From positions 12,637,021-12,701,020 of the forward strand of contig OX387602.1 of NCBI GenBank assembly GCA_947568835.1: a stretch of 64,000 nucleotides of DNA. The letters run 5' to 3'. Shown here in pieces: positions 37,592-49,725 of this stretch. A program made the position numbers and the translations under genes. The stretch's first letter is position 1; each line of letters starts with the position of its first letter. This DNA comes from Protonemura montana (Eukaryota > Arthropoda > Insecta > Plecoptera > Nemouridae). Under the pieces are notes generated by a model. The model saw only the letters and a list, made by a program, of their open reading frames with translations. It made no database searches and was not told where the DNA came from.

Positions 37592-40500
37592 TCAGTGTTC
37601 AATATCTTCCTTCTTGAACATGTACACCATTTCTTGCCCATTAATAGAATCGTAGTTTGGCTCACTGCTAGCCCTCCGAGTCCTCTTCTGAGGACAACAA
37701 GCGGCGAAGAACTCTTGAAGACGAGGGAACAGCTCGGTCTTGCAGAGACCTCTAACGCGTTCGTCCATGACAAACACCACAAAGATGAAGATGCCTTGCA
37801 AAGTGTTACAGATGTCAGTAATGTACCAAATGAAAGGGGGGCCGCCAGCAGCCCAAGAAATGATCTCCATCACCCAGTTGATGCCCATGATGAAAAAAAG
37901 CGTCAGACATAACTGGAACCTGTAAAAAAAAGAACAGTTCCATCTTGGCTATTCGTTGCTGCTCTTCTCTAATACGTATCGTTGTGGATTTTATATCAAA
38001 AATTCTTGACATTCTTGTGAGATTGGCGTAAACGATTCGTTTTATCGGACCAAGATAAGATATCCTACGTGTGCCATTGATAGTGATAACAGGGATTGGT
38101 CAATTCTCCTGAATCGGTAAATGGAGATACCAAAAAGTGGGGTATACTTACGTTTGTGTGGGTGTGCGGACACAAAAAGCTTCCTTGTGATGTTCCAGAA
38201 TCAGTTTGATTGCCGTCATTATGAATAAGAGCACGTTGATTATGATCAACACTCCAACGGGGCCATAGAAGTACGGAAATGCTTCTCTTTCGGCTAAATT
38301 AAAAAAGAAACGTAGATTATTGGTAAAAATTATGGTACGTTCTACGTATTTAAAAGAATGCTATCTTATCAGTAGCAAAGCAGCCGAATTTCGTTGGAAA
38401 TCGAGTGTTTCCTTCATAGAATTTACGTCATTCAGTTTGAAGTGAAGTCACGAAAAGTGAGGAAATGTCAATTTCATAAATCGAAAAAATTAATTGTTTG
38501 ATGATGCCAAGTGCCTTACTATTGAACCAACAGGTTTTCTCGCCGATGCCTGGTTTGAGATAAGATGAAGGAATTGTAGGCGCAAAATTCATCACCATTG
38601 TGACAATGATCAACACAATTGTGAAACTCCATGCGTAGATCGAGTAGAAAATAAAGAAGCTCCGTTCCTGAGATTTCTCCATCGTGTATCCCAAATCTCC
38701 GTGTAAACTGGAAAAAAATTATCCTGTTGTAGATTTATTTTGAATTTAAACTCTTATCATTCCTGGTGACTGGCCTTTTCTTATTTTTTTTTTTTTAGAT
38801 TTTGTGGCTGGGATATACGTACGTTTTTTTTTAATTTTCGGAAAGATTTTTTACCTGATGCAACCCAAAATTCGCCAAAAATCTATGAGTTATTTTATGC
38901 TTAAAATTTAAAAAAATAATTGTGTGTATAATTTACTTCTTGGGTACCTATACAATTAACTTGATAATAATCCATCGGCTAAGTTAATCGGCTACGAACA
39001 GCGAATGCCTTTAAAGACTTTCAAGTAACAAGATTAGCATAAACACCAAGGAATGTATTAGCTGAAGAATCAAGATAATCGTGATTGTAGCTCATCATCT
39101 TCTTGTCCGAAGAGAGCGATTTTGCACCTTGACCCTCGCCACCGGTCAAGTTTGAATTGTCATTAAATGATCTTGGACGCACGAAGGTCAATTAGAAACT
39201 TACAAGACATTCCTCCAAGTGTCAAAACACAGGACGTTCAGCCAGAAGAAGCACGCGATGAAGGAGAATTGAATGGCGAAAGCTGGAAAGACAAAGAAAA
39301 CCGTTAATTTCGAATAATTTTCGTTGATTTTAAAGTTCAATTTAAATAAGTCCTCGCGGAAAATTTAAGGGAAACAGTAATTTTCCAATTTGCAAATTGC
39401 AAGTTCATCAAACGATGAAAAACTCTTACTTGAATCAATAAAGAAGCATGCTACTCTTGATTTTAATTTCTGTTTCGTGTGATTGTTCTGTGAAACGGAT
39501 TTGTTTCGTTTTTCTCTCTAGCACCCTGAAGCTGGATCCACAAAGCAGAGTTTAAGTTAACTTCAGCAGTTTAAAAACGGTCAGCCAATCACAAACAGTG
39601 ATTACAGATTTTCAAGGTTCGTTACTTTGTTGTGACAACAATTTTACCCCCAAAGTTATAGGGGTAAGAATAAACTCTGCTTTGTTCTTCCTAACCCTGT
39701 GCGTTACAGTAAACACCTAGTCAAACCTAGACTCTAAGTGTAAATTCAGTAGTGACAACTTACCAACTCCAACGCAAACATGGGTGTCAAAGCCTTGGCC
39801 ACCCAACTGCACAACGGCCAGAAAAATGTATGCCATCATTAGGCAGAGCACATAGCAAGAAAGCGACTTGCCGTGCAGGTTCCGCAATTCAGGTATCATG
39901 TTGTACACAATGAATGTGGCCAGTAAAAATGGTACTGAGATCAGCAGACCTGAAGCGTCAAACCGAGCTTGAATTATAAATTTAAAGTCATTTTTGATGT
40001 ACCCTTTTGGACAAAGTTCATGGATAAGCGTGCAAATTCGAGCGAAATTCAAGCGTTCAGTGCAGCTGATAACGTGCGTGGTGTAGTGTGTATAAAAAAT
40101 AAAATTTGAATTACATTTGAATATTCAAAAGAAGTGGTAGAAATATTGCAACGCATGTTATCTGTGCACGGTTAGTTTAGATAAATAACTATGTGTTTCC
40201 ATTGGATAAACTATATGTATTGAAAATGAATGAATAGATAGGTAAATTAAAATAGTGACAAGCTGGGACCCAATCGATTGTGAACAAGTGCTATGGATTT
40301 TGGTTAAAACACTTGCCGCATTTTCAAAAGAATATGTAATATTTTAGTCCTAGGCCAGGCCAGGCTATCGTGGCGTAATTTCAGGGATAAAAAAAAATTA
40401 GGTCGAAAGTGTAATTATTTCCATGGTCTGCTGTGGCTTGATAGCGGCCCATAAGAAATAATAGCTTGGGCGTCTATTTCTTAGATTGCTGCAAATACAC

Positions 40501-43500
40501 TATCGCCTAAAATGTAAATATTAGTTTTTCAACGTAATGCTTTCAGAAATGGAAATAAAAAAACGGGCGTCGATAGCACACAAAAAAAACTGTCAATAAG
40601 ATAATTGGTGTTTGAAGATGAGACATATTTTTATTGCTATATGATCGACATCCGGAGCCGTGCAATGTGAAGTTCAATATCGCAGTGGTACATGGAATCA
40701 TTGTTAGCATACTGTTACATTCCAGTTTTTTAGTCCAAAAATCGTTTCAAAATGTTGTCTTTCAATACATAATAGTATACCTTCTTGTACACCTACTTAT
40801 GCTAAATACTCCAGTAGTTAGTGCGGTAAATTCACAAAAAAAATGCAATTACTGTTCGTGATAATAAAGTCCGTGCTGACATCCGTGAAAGTGCTAAAAA
40901 AACTTGTGAAAACACGAAAACTACATAGCTTTTTATCTAGAGCAAATGTCCAAGCGTGGAAGCGCACAAAAATGCTTACTTACCGATAGGGTAGACCATA
41001 AAATGAAAAGAAGATTCAACGACGGGCTGGATATTGAAACAAACCAGGGGCAACATCACCTCTTCGCCATTGATTTCGAACACTTCCATGCAATACTCGT
41101 CCGAAAGCTTCATAGAATGGTGCGGCTTGGTAGCGGGCAGCCACAAGGAACCATTGAACAGAAGATGGAACTCGTCCACGCTGTCGCTTCCCGGTTCTAA
41201 ACGGTACCTGCAAGAATCGTATGAAAGAGTCATGAAAAAGATTTCTGAAAAAGCGAATTTTTCGAATATTTTCTTTCATTTGAAATCAGCCCGCTTTGAA
41301 ATCCTTCTAACGCTGAGTTATCGACACAAAAATAATCCTATCTTGCATGAGTTTTACCACCAATACGTATCCTAATTTTTTTCGTGAGATTCCTGTCCCT
41401 TTTCCTGTCCCCAGACAAATTTTCAAAAATTCGAAGACAAAAAGGACTTTTTCCCTGATGCTATTTCATTTTCTTTTATATTCCCCTGATTTTGCTAAAA
41501 TTAATCTCAGTGTTATATGAACCCGATAGAGACCAATTATTGACGCCTAAAGCCGTCGCCAAAATCCCCTCTCAGAGTTTTCAATTACTAATCAAGGTCA
41601 TACTTTTTAAAGGGAATCTTGGCGACTTATCGATATTTATTAAGGTTGCTTAGCACAGAAAATTGTAATCTCCACAAAGATATCCGTCGCGATAAAAATG
41701 CATGCAAGGCATGTTGGTCATTTGGAATCGCAAGATTTGCTTTGTCAGGTTCCATTATTCTCACATGGGCGTCATGACTTGAGTTTTTGGTCAAACACAT
41801 TGTTCGTTTGTAATGGTTAGGTTTTCGGGTTTCGAGCTATTTCGCCGAATCAAATTACACCAGGTAAACCCAGGTGATAAGCAAGACCCTCGACTACTTG
41901 GCTTATCGTGGCCAAGCTCGCCGGCGTAGGTTAATATCGCAATTCTGATAAACATACAATTCTATGAACATACTTATAGGCATGGTACTATTTTTATAAG
42001 TGCTATTGTGTTTCTATATATCCGGCTTTTGCATTTTTTGATAAATACAAAGGCGAAATAAAGGTGCAGCTAGGCACAAAACAAAGAAGATTTGATAGTC
42101 AAATTACTCAAGTATGTGCAGCCAAAAAAACCTGTCTAATCAATGTCAAAAACTTGGTGCGTGAAACAAAAATGATACATAATTATTACAATTGATGATA
42201 TCCATGCCACACTCGCCTGGTATATAAAAAAAACACAAAACACAAGTGGAATCTTATTTAAATTGCAAGGGTTTGCAATGCGCAATAATAATAATGCAAT
42301 ATAATAATATTATTATTAGGAACGCTAATAACCTCTCAGAAATTGATGCCCGAACAGGGAGCATTGCAAGCGTTTGTAATTTAAATCAGATTTCGCATAT
42401 TTAAACGTATCCAAAGACAATTGGAGTTACTCGAGATTGAATAGTTGTGATGTAGTATAGCTTTTCTAGAATCAAAGTGGCTGTGAGTATTCACAGCCTC
42501 ATTGTTCTAATCCTTGAAGATTCATGTGAGAGGTTGGTAGTGTTCCATATAATAAAATAAAAACACACCTGTTTTTCACGCAGATGTTCTGGGCTATCAA
42601 GTTGTACTTGGCCATTTTCTCGGTCTCATTCTCCGGTTTGGTGTCATTAAATCCGTTCACCAATAGAGTAAACTGCGGGATGAATCGTACCGAACTCGGC
42701 CGGCACTTGTCGTTCACTAGTCCAAATCCGAAAGGGCAGCATTTCGAGACGCAAGGCAGAGCACTGTCGGCAGGACATTTTTCTACGGTGACTTTTTTCG
42801 ATGGCTTTGCAGTTGTCGAATTCGTCGAATTGGCCGCAACGGGCAAAATATCATTGACAATCGAATTATTTTGATCTTGCGATGGTTGCGTGTTTAGAGG
42901 TAGTTCGGTGTCAGGCGTTACAGGGAGAATGGATTTTCCATCAACCAAAGATGCTACCGTTGGTGGTAGGGGCCTTTTGTTTTCTTGAGTTAAGATGTGT
43001 AAAACGGTCGCTGCGCTCTGGATCTCAACGCTGGAGCTGGTCTGAGAATCAGGATCAAGATTTTCACTCACGACAAGTTTGCGACCGATATTTTCCAACA
43101 CTAATGCAGCGTCAGAAGAACTGTTTGCAGATGTATTATTAACTACCAGGGATGCGGCTGTCGGAATTGGTAACCTTGCATGTTCTTGGGTCAAAATGTC
43201 CATTCCAATAAAAGACACGTGGTCACCATCAATACTGGAGTTATTTTCTTTTACATACGTTTCTACAGTAGCTGCTACCGGATCTTTCTTTAACTCCGCT
43301 TCCGCATTTGGCATACCTGGTGACATGTCATTGTCGACAGTCGATGGAGTTGTTACATTAACATGAGCGGCCGCTGTTGGCTCTGGTGCAGTGTCAACGC
43401 TGGCAGAGCTTGAATTTTCCTGACTTTTGATTTTGTCGTGAATTGATGTTGCTGGTTCTTCATCTTCATCGTGAGATAGGTCACCACCAGGTGTTAAATT

Positions 43501-43905
43501 AGAGTGTGCTTTATCAACTGAAGATGATTTTTCGATAGGAATATTGCCTTTTGTTTGGTTCGTTTCTTCTAAAGCAATTGATCTTACATTCTCGCTGGAG
43601 GACGGTATAGTCTGGGTTGAATATGCACTTGGTTGCGGAATTGTGTCCACAACCGTGGGCAATTCAGCCACAGAAACATGCAACGTTGTTTCTGTTGCTC
43701 CTTGACTGTCAGCCTCCGCCTCCAATCGCTCAGTACCGGTATCTCCTGAGGTGGTCAATGCAAGTGAAGACAAAACAGTGGCCACGGTGAGTCCGGCATC
43801 CGCCACACCATTCTTTGCACTCACATCGTCTGCGATCACTCCGTTACCCAGTCCATGAACAACAAACGAGATAATACACATCACAGCTACAGCCGTTTCA
43901 CCCAT
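37592..43905 (-). CDS. Methuselah-like GPCR with long Ser/Thr-rich ectodomain
   Basis: Seven coding exons: 43,905-42,569; 41,207-40,984; 39,949-39,764; 39,282-39,204; 38,707-38,520; 38,293-38,152; 37,919-37,592. Phases agree throughout and give 827 residues. A signal peptide (1-25) precedes about 350 residues rich in Ser, Thr, Val, Asp and Glu with several N-glycosylation sequons. Next is a Cys cluster (377-401, including CVSKCCPFG) and further Cys and Trp residues of the Methuselah-type ectodomain. Exons C to G encode seven helices, starting at LLISVPFLLATF (about 521), with YFYGPVG before TM5 and GINWVMEIISW in TM6. Methuselah-like proteins are secretin-class receptors, in insects linked to lifespan, stress and development. 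The mucin-like insert sits in the first exon and is unusual. A possible extended stalk is inferred. Subtype cannot be assigned. Confidence 0.9.
39540..39685. mobile_element. MITE-like element with 15-bp inverted ends
   Basis: acaaagcagagttta (39,540-39,554) and its exact reverse complement taaactctgctttgt (39,671-39,685) bound a 146-bp noncoding, AT-rich unit in an intron of the Methuselah-like gene. I could not define a target-site duplication. Size, ends and location fit a miniature inverted-repeat element. Confidence 0.5.
42250..42392. mobile_element. MITE-like element with 34-bp imperfect inverted ends
   Basis: The left arm (42,250-42,283) and the reverse complement of the right arm (42,359-42,392) agree at about 28 of 34 positions, for example aatct.atttaaatt and ttgcaatgc.c. 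The 143-bp unit has an ataat-rich centre and no frame. It sits in the first intron of the Methuselah-like gene. No clear target-site duplication was seen. Confidence 0.55.
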
Positions 43906-44735
43906 CCTTACGTTCTTCTACAAACGCTGTCACACACCTACTGGCAATCTGACGAACGCTATCACCATTATCTCTTATCAATCATTTTTGTATGATTCAG
44001 TCACACTATTAGTCACTTACTACTAAAATTATCCACGTTTGGGATCACTATAGGTCGAATTCTAATGTGAATACTGCCGACATGTGCCCGCCGGAGAAGA
44101 CAGTGCCGGTGTGCGCGGGCCCGAGGGGCTTCACGTGGTGTTATACTGGGCCTGGCGGCATGCTCAAGTGGCCTAGTGGTGACGTAGCTGGCTGAGAAGG
44201 TGAATGGGACTTTACACCTTGTCATCCGTGATTGGTGAACATGTCCAACAGTTAAATTACTATTTTCTATTTAGGTGGGAGTTGGCGTTATTGCAAAATC
44301 GCTTTGAGGGGGACATTCCCGGGGGAAAATCCGTCTTTTATTGTTTGCGGTGGTTTTAATAAGCACTTCATGATCGCTTTGTCGCGTTTATCACGAATAA
44401 GGTGCGCGATTTTGTTTGTTTTGTTATTTTTGTTTTGAAATAGGCGCTGGTTTTCTTTTGTCAGTGAAATCACTGCGCGCGACTTCCATATTTAATTTTT
44501 TTGTGCGCATTGCCGACAGCATGTTCAAAAAGTCCACAAAAGACTTATCCCGTAGGTGAGCCCAAGGTTTTAGACCGGCAAATACGCTATTGAAAAAAAC
44601 AATCACATGTATTTAGGTATCCAAGAGACAGTGGACCTTTCATCGAAATATGACAGTAATATTTTTACGACCCAGTTTGAGTGTTTCCAGTTTTAGCTGG
44701 AACTCAAACTGTCTGTTAAATATCCATGTGCACCT
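43906..44735. promoter_or_regulatory. Divergent region between Methuselah-like gene and NCLX
   Basis: The two genes are head-to-head with 830 bp between start codons. A GC-rich patch at about 44,080-44,230 is the likely core promoter zone for one or both, including gtgcgcgggcccgag. Just before the NCLX start, a polypyrimidine-TAG at 44,683-44,696 could be a splice acceptor, so an upstream NCLX exon may lie here. Confidence 0.45.
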
Positions 44736-47700
44736 ATGAAGTTTTCGAATAATTCCACGTCTGTGCCAAACAGTCTAGACTCGTGCTCATATGTACATCA
44801 CATCGACGATATATCACTTCAGTGTGCATGGGTGCAAAACGCGAGTGATTGTTTCGAGAGCGGGGGTGCGAAAATCAATTATGCCTCGTTTATCTTCTGC
44901 AGTGGGATAGGTGATTTCTCAGGTGGCAAACTTATTGGGTTGATGATTCTGGTAAGATGTGGACCCCATTAAGACAGAATGAGTCTAACGAGAAGTCAGG
45001 TGTATAATTTAAAAAATGTGCTGTAACTTTATTCGATTGCAGTGCTTTTGGCTCGTAACGCTATTCATAGTCCTAGCTATCGTCGCAGAAAAATTGTAAG
45101 TAAAAACGCACCAATTTTCAAAATTACTTAATATCAGTGTATCGATTGGAAACGTGCTTCACGTGGTTCAAGGGTATTTTTTGTCATCCCCCCCAGTTTC
45201 TGCCCTGCTCTGACAGTTGTTGCGAAGCTCTGTCGGCTGTCGGAAAGTGTGGCCGGCGTTACCATCCTTGCGTTTGGAAATGGCTCCCCAGACATTTTCA
45301 CTTCATTGGCTGGCCTTACTACCGGCCATGCAGAACTTGTCTTCTCACAGTTGATAGGTATATCAATAGATCGATGAATGACACTATTCTTTTTTTCGTC
45401 CAAAAACTTAGAAAGTAACAGTAGCACATTAATGTGTTAAAATATTTCACACCATTTACAAAAATATTCACACGACACAAATTCATTTTTAAACTGTATT
45501 TTATGATCTCTCAAAATTTACATAGAGCGTCCTTTCCGATAAAAAAAAAACTGTGAATAGCTAGAACACACAATCTTACTATTTTTAACAATAACACTCA
45601 TTGCCAACCTAAATTTACAATAACTTGCTTCACCAATTTTAATAATTAGCAACGCATTTTTGTGTGAACTTTAAGTATGTTTAACCTATATGTACCTATA
45701 ACCTTTACGCATTTTTCCATTCCGTAGGGGGAGGAATCTTTGTCACTTCGGTGGTGGTGGGATTGATATGTATTATACATCCTTTTGAAATGAACGGATT
45801 TCATTTCCTTCGCGACTGCATTTGTCTAATATTTGCCTACTGTTGGACGTTCTTTGTGTTCCACAGAGGAAAAATAGGTATTTTTGAAACCGCAGGTGAG
45901 TATAATGGAAATTCAACCGTAAGTTGAGCCCCAGTAATCCTTGATTTTATCTTAATATTATCAAACTGACCAAACTATAGTGACGGATCTTGTACACAAA
46001 AATTCAAATTGGAATTTCCAGGATTTTTCTTCTTGTATGCAGTTTACGTCTCAATTGTACTGTTTACGAGAACGATAAAAAAGCGCAACAAGATGAAAGG
46101 TATACGCAAGTATAAATATAAAAACGTCTATAAATTGATATATAATTATTTCGTGCGAACTGCAGCTTTATCGCCGATTCTTGCTGGCCTCAAAATTTTA
46201 AACTGACGATTTTGGAGCATTCCTTACAGAAATCAATGAATTGCCTGTTCGAAATCAACCCAAGACCTTCACATTTGAAGAAAGTTTGAGTATCATTAGA
46301 ACACAAAATTGTTCCCAAGGCGAGGTCGGGTCAACAAGAAACCCTGAAGAGATCACTCAATCTGATCTTGAAAACTTAAACACGGTTTCACATTTCCGCG
46401 ATTTTTTCGAGGAGCCTACCTGGAGTAATTTAGATTGTGGGCAGAGTATGACAGATTAAAAAATGATATTGTATCGCCTAGAAGTATTAATTTCCCCAAT
46501 TGTACTGGCTTTCTATTACTGTGCAGGTTCAACATCATTTAACGTGCGGACAGAAATTCTGATCCTACTACCACCCCCTCCGTTTCGTCTCACTTCCACT
46601 CAATCAAACACAATGCTCGGTAGGTGATTCAAAATTGATTGAAATTACAATAAGATCGCAAAAATAATTTTTTCTTGAAGTTACAGTCTGTTTTTAAGCA
46701 AAATTTTCTGCTATAAACTTCAAGCGTTTAAAAATACATGCAGGTTTTACTGTGGACGGGCTTTTATCTCTTTCCAACATTTTGAAATAGCAGTAACTTG
46801 CAGATGACGCTGCGTACGTTATGTTATGCAACACTTACGTGGGCCTGTCTTTATGCAGATTTGGCCTTGCAAGCTGAACATGTGATGAAGCTATCGACCA
46901 TGAATGAGATTGACCAAATAGAAATTGAATTGAAAAAGAGAAAAACTAAGGAAAGTAAGAACGCGATAAGGGCAAAACAGCAGCGGGATTTATTACCTCT
47001 AAATTATAGAGAAGCCCTTCTTCTTATCCAACACATTCTCAATGTTCGGTTTACAGCCTGCGATGCTTATGAACGACCAGCTGGAATTTTCAAATCCTTT
47101 TTCCACGAGATGAACCCGTTCAATTTTCACGCTTGGAACCATCAGCCTTGGCACAAGAAAATTGTGTCGATAATTCAGGCAAGTTTGAGGTGTGTGGGTT
47201 TGTACCTTATCGCAGCATGGTAATTATGAAGGCCTGAGCGATTAGGCGATATTTAGGCAAAAAAAAACATGCCGTACACGTGCAGTTTATACCCATCACG
47301 CTTTTGTGTGCAAAATAAGACGAAAGGTTAATTACAGTGAATCATATGTCCGAACCGTTCACGCCTTGAGGCTGGTTGTAGGGTTACCCTAAAAATCATA
47401 CTTCCTGATTTCACAAACATTGAGCTTAACTGGTCAAGTTTATTTTTACTGATTTTTTAATATTGCGAAAGGTTAACAAAAATATTTTTAAGCAAAAACT
47501 TAAAAAATGGAAATTTACACCGAATTATGAAGGTACTGTGATGTTAATAGTGGTCGGATACATCAAAGAAAAAGAAAAATTCAAATCTAGAACAATGGCT
47601 GTCGCATGTTTAAGCCGCTATTTGAGTTAAAAGAAAATAGTGTCAGACAAATCCGCGAAGTCTTTTTTCATCACAATACATTTCCTTTAGAATTAATAAA

Positions 47701-49556
47701 AAACACATTTTTTCCGTTTTACGCGTGTTGCCTAAATGTACTGGCTTGAGGTTTGGAAAAATGACATTAATTTATCGAATATCAAATCTTGAGCCCAAAC
47801 CGAATTTAAACGAAGTTTAATCTGATGTTGGTGAAATTGGCCTATTAGTGTTTGCTAAAAATATTATTTCTACAATAAACAGTAAAATTTTAGTAACGTT
47901 CTAGAATACAGTTACATATCTAGAGGATGCATCCTTACTTGACCAAGCTTGATCATGGACATGTTCGGATCAGCACACTAATTTTTCCAACAAATCTTAC
48001 TATCAGAGTCTATAATTTCCTTGATAATTTCTTTGCCAAACTGACCAACAGCTCAAGTTCTTTTTCATTTCCAACCAACGGAAATCCATTTTCAAATTCA
48101 ACCCATTTTCATGAGTTGAAATACATTTTTTGAGTGAAACCCTTTATGCCATCAGGTTCCAGTTACTCTTATGTTGAAGCTTGCAATTCCCGTGGTTAAC
48201 TTGACTTCAATCAATCATGGATGGTGCAAGCTTCTTAATACCCTGAACTGCATTATCTTACCCATCTGCATATTACTCGGTGCTGGAGGTGAGCAGAACA
48301 GGCCTACCTAAATCATCCTTTTTTTAAAGCTTGGTTCGCTTGCTACGCTCAATGATGAAACTTGCCCGCCATTTTTCGTGTTCAAACCGAATAGTTTTTT
48401 TATTACCTAAAAGAAACTCAAGTACGTGATTTCTTATTGAAGATTTCTTTGTTTTTGTTTCATCCAAATTTTCTCTTATTGTTCCTTTAGTCGACTCGGA
48501 AACAATTTGGTTGGTAGCAGTAATTTCAGGGTGCTGTTTAGGGTTGTGTGTATTTCTGACATCGGAAGCAGATACTGTGCCTCGATATCACGAGGTATGT
48601 TAAAGCCAAATGTTCCATTAATTGACGCACTTTAACGTGGCTAGTCACAACAGACAGTAAAATATGCATACGTATCTATCGTTTTTGGATCACCGTTTTC
48701 AGCTATTTTCTGTGCTCGGATTTGTCGGATCGGTGTGGATCGTTTATGTTGTGGCCAGCGAAATTGTTGGCATTTTGCGGATTGTAGGTATTGTGATAAA
48801 TCTCAGCGAAGCTATTCTGGGAGTCACAATTTTGGCATGGGGTAACAGCTTAGGGGGTAGGTACTACCTCATATATTGTCAATAAATCTCTAGGTGATTG
48901 ATTGAATAGCCCATTTGTTCAAAGCATTGTACCAAATATTTCAGATATGATTGCCAATTTAACAATTGCTCACGCAGGATTTCATAAGATGGGATTTGCA
49001 GCTTGCTTTGGTGGACCGCTCTTTGGTAAATAAATGCATGCATATATATGCAGTTGGTATTGAAATCATCTAGTAAGATTGAAAATTGAAACAGGTAAGT
49101 TTAATTTCAAAGTTTTAGAATGCTGGCATAAGATGAAGAATACATTTTTTTACTACAGGAACCTTGCTTGGACTTGGTGTTTCTTCTTCATACGGATTAA
49201 TAAAAGAAAATCAACCTATCAACGTAAGTGTCCTACCGTTTGCTGTCAAAACTTGTCGATGGTACCACAGGGATAGCTTATGCTCTCTTTGTATGCTCCT
49301 ACCAAGACCTGACCACACAGATACTCTGACCATATAGGTTACATGCGGTATAATTCCACAGGTGCATGTGGGAGACTTGGGACCCATGAGCATGCTGTTC
49401 CTGCTGTTGGGTTTGTTATCTTCTTTGGTTATCTTGCCCTCACTGAAATTCCGGACTTGTCGGAGCTATGGAGTATATCTTCTAATGCTGTACACAACAT
49501 TCATAATCTTTCTTGTGCTATGCGAAGCAAATGTAGTACAAAAAATAAAAATCTGA
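44736..49556 (+). CDS. SLC8B1: Mitochondrial Na+/Ca2+ exchanger (NCLX, SLC8B1-like)
   Basis: Fourteen exons in continuous phase give 678 residues: 44,736-44,951; 45,043-45,095; 45,197-45,357; 45,728-45,895; 46,022-46,099; 46,230-46,445; 46,527-46,619; 46,859-47,178; 48,156-48,288; 48,491-48,594; 48,703-48,856; 48,945-49,025; 49,159-49,223; 49,362-49,556. Both ion-binding alpha repeats are present: LAFGNGSPDIF (about 114-124) and LAWGNSLGD (558-566). A Cys-rich N-terminal segment and a long hydrophilic loop (about 225-425) ending NPFNFHAW match the NCLX branch, which extrudes Ca2+ from the mitochondrial matrix. The usual N-terminal targeting or signal sequence is missing from this start. Codons stay open back to a TAG at 44,694-44,696 that could be an acceptor, so the true N-terminus may come from an upstream exon. 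Intron 8 has a GC donor. Confidence 0.9.
47179..48155 (+). other. GC-AG intron 8 of NCLX
   Basis: The donor is ATTCAG|GCAAGT and the acceptor ccatcag|GTTCC. Using it keeps phase 0 and joins SIIQ to VPVTLMLKLAIPVV, matching the exchanger family at this point. A GT alternative ten bases downstream (tttgag|gtgtgt) would break the frame. The 977-bp intron otherwise holds only AT-rich DNA. Confidence 0.75.
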
Positions 49557-49653
49557 TTAGTAAATACAAATTCTGGGAATAACTTCGAAGATGGATTTTT
49601 GAAAATAGGTATTAAAAATATTCTTGAAGATCTATGAAAAATGATTCATTATT

Positions 49654-49659
49654 ATTAAA
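49654..49659 (+). terminator. Candidate NCLX poly(A) signal
   Basis: ATTAAA about 100 bases after the stop. An AATAAA at 49,544-49,549 also exists but lies inside the last codons and would leave almost no 3' UTR. The NCLX stop and the SMPD4 stop on the other strand are only 169 bp apart, so the two 3' UTRs may overlap. Confidence 0.35.
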
Positions 49660-49725
49660 ATGTTGATAACAATTTATGTAGAAGAAATCCATGTTGTCAA
49701 CTTCAAAATGTGAGGCAATATGTTC

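Noticed and set aside
44160..44230. tRNA-like A box (tggcctagtgg)
   Set aside because: No B box at the right distance and no cloverleaf can be drawn; at most a tRNA-derived SINE scrap.
47179..47223. Continuation of NCLX exon 8 as an ending (ASLRCVGLYLIAAW then stop)
   Set aside because: This is intron read-through; the GC donor restores the conserved exchanger sequence at 48,156.
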